Source: Blastocladiella britannica
Taxonomy: Eukaryota; Blastocladiomycota; Blastocladiomycetes; Blastocladiales; Blastocladiaceae
Assembly (NCBI GenBank): GCA_025349905.2
Contig: MU624853.1
Span: 1 to 20,382, forward strand
Direction: 5' to 3'
Length of the DNA stretch: 20,382 nt
Shown here: piece after piece, positions 16,315 to 20,382 of the stretch
Layout: every line of letters starts with the position of its first letter
Numbering within the stretch: position 1 is the first letter of the stretch
The notes under the pieces: model-generated
The model's input: the letters and a program-made list of their open reading frames with translations, nothing else
The model's database searches: none
What the model was told of the DNA's origin: nothing
Made by a program: the position numbers and the translations under genes

Positions 16315-19300
16315 CTATTGAAGATCGGCCGTATTTCCAAGGTCCTCCTCCTGATCAGCACCAGTAGCAACAGCACCGGTGTCGTCCACCGCCTCGGCCG
16401 GTTTACGCGTCGCGAACCGAGACAAGAGCGACGACTGCTTGGATGGCACCGGCGCGCCCACAATGGTGCGGCTGAACGACGACGCGCGCGACAGGGCAGC
16501 CTTTGGCGCGTCCCCAGCATCCACCGTCTTGGCCACAAACGGGTTGGCGCTGCGCTTGGCCGCAAACGGGTTGAATGCGGCCGGCGCCGGTGGAGGCGGA
16601 GGTGGCAGCTGAGCTCGAGTGGAGACGGCGTCCAGTTCGTGATCGTCCATGTCCATGGGGATCGAGTGACCGCCGTCACCACCTCCACTGGCACGGGCAC
16701 GCGATGGAGCGATGGCTGATTTGGCCAGAGACGGTCGAGATGTCGTCGAGGAATAGGCCGACGTCGACTTGAACCGGCTGGCCGCCTCTTCGAGCGGGAA
16801 CTGCGGATCGGCGGCCGAGCTTGCCACCTGGAACGGATCCAGGTCCATGTCGTCGAGCCCGGCATATTGCTTGTCCTGATTTTGTATGTGTGGGTTATGG
16901 ACATGAACGACCACAAAAGGAAATAAAACGTACCTCCAGCATCTTTCGAATCCGCTCGCCGACACCGTGCATCTGGTAAAACCCAGCCAACTTGTCAGCC
17001 TTTTCGAGCCCCGTCTCCAGTACCACTAGCCTCGCCCAGTCCAGCGCGCGCTGTGCCCTGCCCGACTTGCACGCGGCCTGCATGGCCATGAGCACGGCTG
17101 TATCCATTTCGCGGGCCAGCCGGTCGCGCGATTCCTGCACCGACTCGTCCACGGTACCCAGGGCGTTTTCGCGCATGAACCGCAGCATCGACCAGCTCGC
17201 CATTTCGGCTAGCGCCGTGTTGGCGGCCAACACCGCTGCCCGAGACGCGGAACCGGCGGTGGCGACGGTGCCCACCTGTACGGCGGTTGGGGTTTCGGTC
17301 AGGGCCGGGCGGGGGATCGGTGGGTACGCGCGGGCGGCGCCGGCAGGGACGCGGCATAGCACCGAGTAGAACTGCGACCCGAGCATGCCCACGGGCCAGT
17401 GGTAGAACCCGGACCCGACGATCGCGGCTTCTTCGTCTGACGTTGGCGTGTGCTGTTTCGCATCGAGCACGGGCGTCCATTGCCGGTCCGAGGCAATGCC
17501 CAGAGCGCGCAAGATGCCCGCCGAGTCGTACGTGTGCGGGATCTATTTTTCATAACATGTAATGAGTGCATAAAGCATAAAAGACAAAGGATCACCGTAC
17601 AAGCTCGGAGGAGAATCCGATCCATTCAAGGCGGGACTTGGGTGAGAGCGACACTGGCCCATCGTGCACAGTCCGCAGCGCGCTCATGTCGTACACAAGG
17701 ATTCCAAGCCGCTGATCGCCTGTATATGACAAAAAGTCAGTACCCTGGCCAAACTCTTATGTATAAAATCGTAAGGTACCATTGAAGGGCGCGGAAATAT
17801 GCCGCACGACCGCCGCCCATCCTCCAGCCGCAGTAGCCGACACGACCCCGCCGCACCCCAAGTCGACCACATGCACGACAATCCCGCCAACCGTGATGAT
17901 GCGAATGCGGCCGCTCTTGCACACGACCATCACCCGTTCGTCGCCCGCAGCAATCGCGACGGGCTCCTCGCCCTCGGGCAACGGCAGCGTCCATGACGAC
18001 CCTTTAGCCTCGGCTCCGGCCGACGGACCGTCCAGCATGCGCGCATGGATCACGGCCGGGGCGCCGGCGGGGTTGGTTTCGTCGGCGGGGGTGGCAAACA
18101 CGGCCACGGTGGACGACAGCGATGCAAGAACAAAGTCGCGGGCGTCCGAGAACTGCAGCGGGCGGCGCATGCGGCTGCGGTCGTGGAATTCGACGTGGTA
18201 CGATGTGCGCACCGATTGCTGGAGGGACGTGATCACGCCGGTCATGTTGAAGGCTTTGTTTGAATGGTGTTTCAGTGAGCCTGTTCTGTTCCACGATAAG
18301 TTTAAAAGTACCAAGGTAACGCTTGCCCTGAATGATGGGGGTCGATCCGGGTTGGAATCCCTGCTGCATGGGCGTGGCCTCGGCAAATCCGGCTACATAT
18401 GAATCGATATGGTTGGAATTCGCCTGCAGAAATATGAGATGAAAAGACACAAACCCTTCAAGAACTGCATCTTGAGCTCGCGCTTCTTTTGGCCACGGGA
18501 CTTGCCGCCCGATTCGTCGTCCACGAGGAAATCGTCCAGATCGCTGGCCTCGGCGAGCTCTTCTTCGTTGTTGCCATCGGGGCCGCCAGTCTCGCCATCC
18601 AAGCGAGCCCTCTTCCGCCGATGGTGATCACGAGCCTCACTATCCTCGACGTCGTCATCGTCGTTCGCTTCGTCGGCCTCTTCATCCATGAAGCCAGCGG
18701 CGGCACGACTTCGACGCACTGCACCTGGAGCCACTGAGGCGGCCGAGTCGCTCCGAGGCGCAGGAGCAGGTTCGCCAAAGAGCGAGTCGGCAAGTGCGTG
18801 AGCGTCGCGCTCCTCGGCCACAGCCGCAAGGGGACGCACGACGGACGCCGTGTCCGTTGCAAAGCCATCTATCATGAGAAGGGACTGATCGGCGGTGGCC
18901 ACGGCAATGGCGTTGCTCGTTGGATGGAATGCCGCGCACAACGGTACCGATTTAAGCGCATGGGCGACCACCGGAGCCTGCGTGGCGGTCCCCGAGACGG
19001 CATGCATTGCAAGAGTTACATCGTGCGATGCCGTCAGCAAGTATGCCGAATTGGGCGAGAAGCTGGTGCTCGTAATGACCTGGTAACATAGGTAGTAAAT
19101 ACCTGGTCCAGTACAAGAAGATATAGCAAGCATACCTCACGATGAGTGCCAATCTTACCGCGCACAACGCCCAAGCGAGAACGGCCTATCAGGTGCGCCG
19201 ACTTGCCGTCGCCAGCCACTGCCGCCAGGACAGACCCGTTCGGCGCCCAAGTAACGTGAGGAACCAGGCGCGAACCGGGTGTTGGCCGGCCAAGATCCAC

Positions 19301-19922
19301 GTCCCCAACACACCCGCGAGCCGGATCGGCAAGATCCCAGATCTTGAGGCGGCCGTCCGCAGCGACCGCTGCCAGGTAGTTTCCGAGTGGATCAAACGCG
19401 AGGCCAGTGATGGGCGCGGCATGGCCCGTGAGCTGCGTGCACATGGAAATGTCGGTGGCATTGACGAGCCGGACAATGTGGTCTCTACATTTATTTGGAA
19501 GGCAATCAGAGAGAGCTTGGCCAACTGAAAAGGAAGAAAAAAAAAGACACGTACTCGGCACCCGAGGCAATCCATGCGCCGTCTTTACTTGCGGCCAAGC
19601 TCGTCACGGGCAGCGTGTGACGCGTAATCAGGCTCTTGAACGCGCCCGTGGCCGCGTCAAAGAGGTAGACGGTGGTCTTACAGGCGACCACGACCGCAGA
19701 CGGGCCGGCGCCGGCGGCACACGCACATGCATTGTCAAGCTGCGGGTGTGAAATCACAATGGGCTCGGAATCGGGCGTGAACGGAGAAAAGATGCGTGCA
19801 ATGCCAGGCGGGCCAGCGACCGAGACCAGGTGCTGACCCGTGGACGTGTACGCGAGGGCAGTCGGCGTCGCCCACAGGCTATGCGTCGACACAGAGGCCG
19901 ATGCAGGCAGGTTCGAGATCAT
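16315..19922 (-). CDS. CTF4: DNA replication adaptor Ctf4/Mcl1/AND-1 (WDHD1), eight exons
   Basis: Exons 19922-19555, 19484-19136, 19079-18455, 18392-18312, 18253-17780, 17719-17601, 17542-16934 and 16875-16315 join in frame to 1061 residues (yeast 927, human 1129). Ctf4 is the trimeric hub linking the CMG helicase to polymerase alpha and other partners at the fork. The N-terminus is a WD40 propeller (repeat cores such as LTGHAAPITGLAFDP and GRLKIWDLADP). An acidic linker (~360-445) follows, with a nuclear-localisation-like HHRRKRARLD. The SepB/Mcl1 domain (~450-800) shows GFQPGSTPI, YHVEFHDRS, LEWIGFSSE and YDSAGILRALG, then FYHWPVGML and helical repeats to ~875. The tail is disordered with two NPF motifs (977-979, 986-988); no HMG box is seen, unlike in animals. 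Seven introns of 56-70 nt all use GT-AG. Junctions 3 and 4 were chosen to preserve the FQPGSTP and NMTGVI blocks. Confidence 0.93.
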
Positions 19923-20382
19923 TTTTGAATTGTTTTTTTCCAAAGAGCTTGCCTCCGAAATGGTGAGTGAGATGCTCGATTAATTGGACTCTGGGAAACA
20001 TCCATTGGGAACTGCCTCTTTAGAACTCGAATCCATCGCTCAGGGTCAGAGTCAATGGCCACTGCCAGCACACAGGGCTGCGCACTGAACACGGTTTTGA
20101 AGATGGAATTCTATGCTGGCCTGCCATGGAAATCGGAGAACGGTTTACTTTGCATGGAATTCCCGTGTCCATATCCTTCCATCAGAATTCCAATGCCCAT
20201 TTTTCTTTCCAGTGTCAAACCAGTCCGGTTTTCTCGTCGATATTTCTGTCAGCTCTTACATTAGCATTTTTTTTGATCAAGTAATAGGATATCCAGGCTG
20301 GGTTTCCACTGCCATTCTGATATCCCACCTTTCCAGCGCCAGCCCAAGGATCAAATATTTCACCAAAAGAATTCTTATATTC
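19923..20382. other. CTF4 5' flank with second GAATTC cluster
   Basis: The region extends to the right edge. It should include the CTF4 promoter in its first few hundred bases. A plus-strand open frame at 20055-20264 exists, but its codons lack the strong GC-ending bias of the real genes and it spans repeated GAATTC-containing sequence, so I do not call it a gene. No complete gene, tRNA or other RNA is seen. Confidence 0.5.
20106..20374. repeat. Second cluster of GAATTC motifs
   Basis: GAATTC occurs at 20106-20111, 20157-20162, 20185-20190 and 20369-20374. Three of the four lie in ATGGAATTC or its inverse context GAATTCCAATG. The sequence context resembles the cluster at 511-673 at the other end of the window. 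Confidence 0.5.

Noticed and set aside
18393..18454. CTF4 exon 4 starting at the CTGCAG acceptor near 18424
   Set aside because: That acceptor is out of phase with the donor at 18454. The ATGTAG acceptor at 18393 restores the frame into GFQPGSTP.
181..20120. Shared 12-mer GCGCACTGAACA at 181 and 20079 as evidence of a long dispersed repeat
   Set aside because: A 12-base match between two places in 20 kb is expected by chance, and the similarity decays soon after except for a short GATGGAAT.
1..20382. tRNA, rRNA, CRISPR array, insertion sequence or LTR element
   Set aside because: No cloverleaf with the conserved T-arm bases, no regularly spaced repeats, and no transposase or reverse-transcriptase motifs were seen on either strand.

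Overview
The window is nuclear DNA of a eukaryote with GC-rich coding sequence and short spliceosomal introns. Most introns are 55-70 nt, with donors such as GTACGT and GTATGT and acceptors ending ATAG, GTAG or CAG. The gene content points to a zoosporic (flagellated) fungus: a fungal-type THI4, a fungal/metazoan-type Ctf4/AND-1, a small Cys-rich protein that recalls fungal sequences, a tubulin tyrosine ligase-like enzyme of the kind that modifies axonemes, a rhodopsin-class 7TM receptor and a CNG/HCN/EAG-superfamily channel. Blastocladiomycota or Chytridiomycota would fit. This placement is inference, because no rRNA or organelle marker is present. Exon structures were worked out by hand from reading-frame continuity, splice signals and remembered family motifs; no alignment was run.

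Layout. Positions 1-8261 hold five minus-strand genes in a tight head-to-tail row: the 5' end of an unknown gene (1-111), a probable organellar DEAD-box helicase (691-2091), THI4 thiazole synthase (2176-3396, 4 exons), a TTLL6/13-like tubulin polyglutamylase (3636-6155, 5 exons) and chaperonin subunit CCT5/epsilon (6244-8261, 4 exons). A 401-bp divergent spacer follows. Next come a plus-strand class A GPCR (8663-10387, 2 exons) and, convergent with it and only 48 bp away, a minus-strand cyclic-nucleotide-gated-type channel (10436-14341, 6 exons, 1203 aa). After these are a minus-strand unknown Cys-repeat protein (14429-15357, 2 exons), a plus-strand 48-aa Cys-rich protein in three exons (16001-16269) and minus-strand CTF4 (16315-19922, 8 exons, 1061 aa).

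How they relate. THI4, CCT5, CTF4 and the helicase are housekeeping genes with no evident common pathway. TTLL, GPCR and channel suggest motile zoospores with sensory signalling. The convergent GPCR/channel pair is the most interesting part. The receptor has no lysine at the retinal-binding position, has a very long third intracellular loop with a 9-bp tandem repeat, and has altered TM6 and TM7 motifs. The channel lacks a GYG/GFG or GET selectivity filter (it reads RQIGTNT), and its cyclic-nucleotide-binding domain carries a low-complexity insertion and a substituted phosphate-binding arginine. Clusters of GAATTC sit in the 5' flanks of two minus-strand genes, near both ends of the window.
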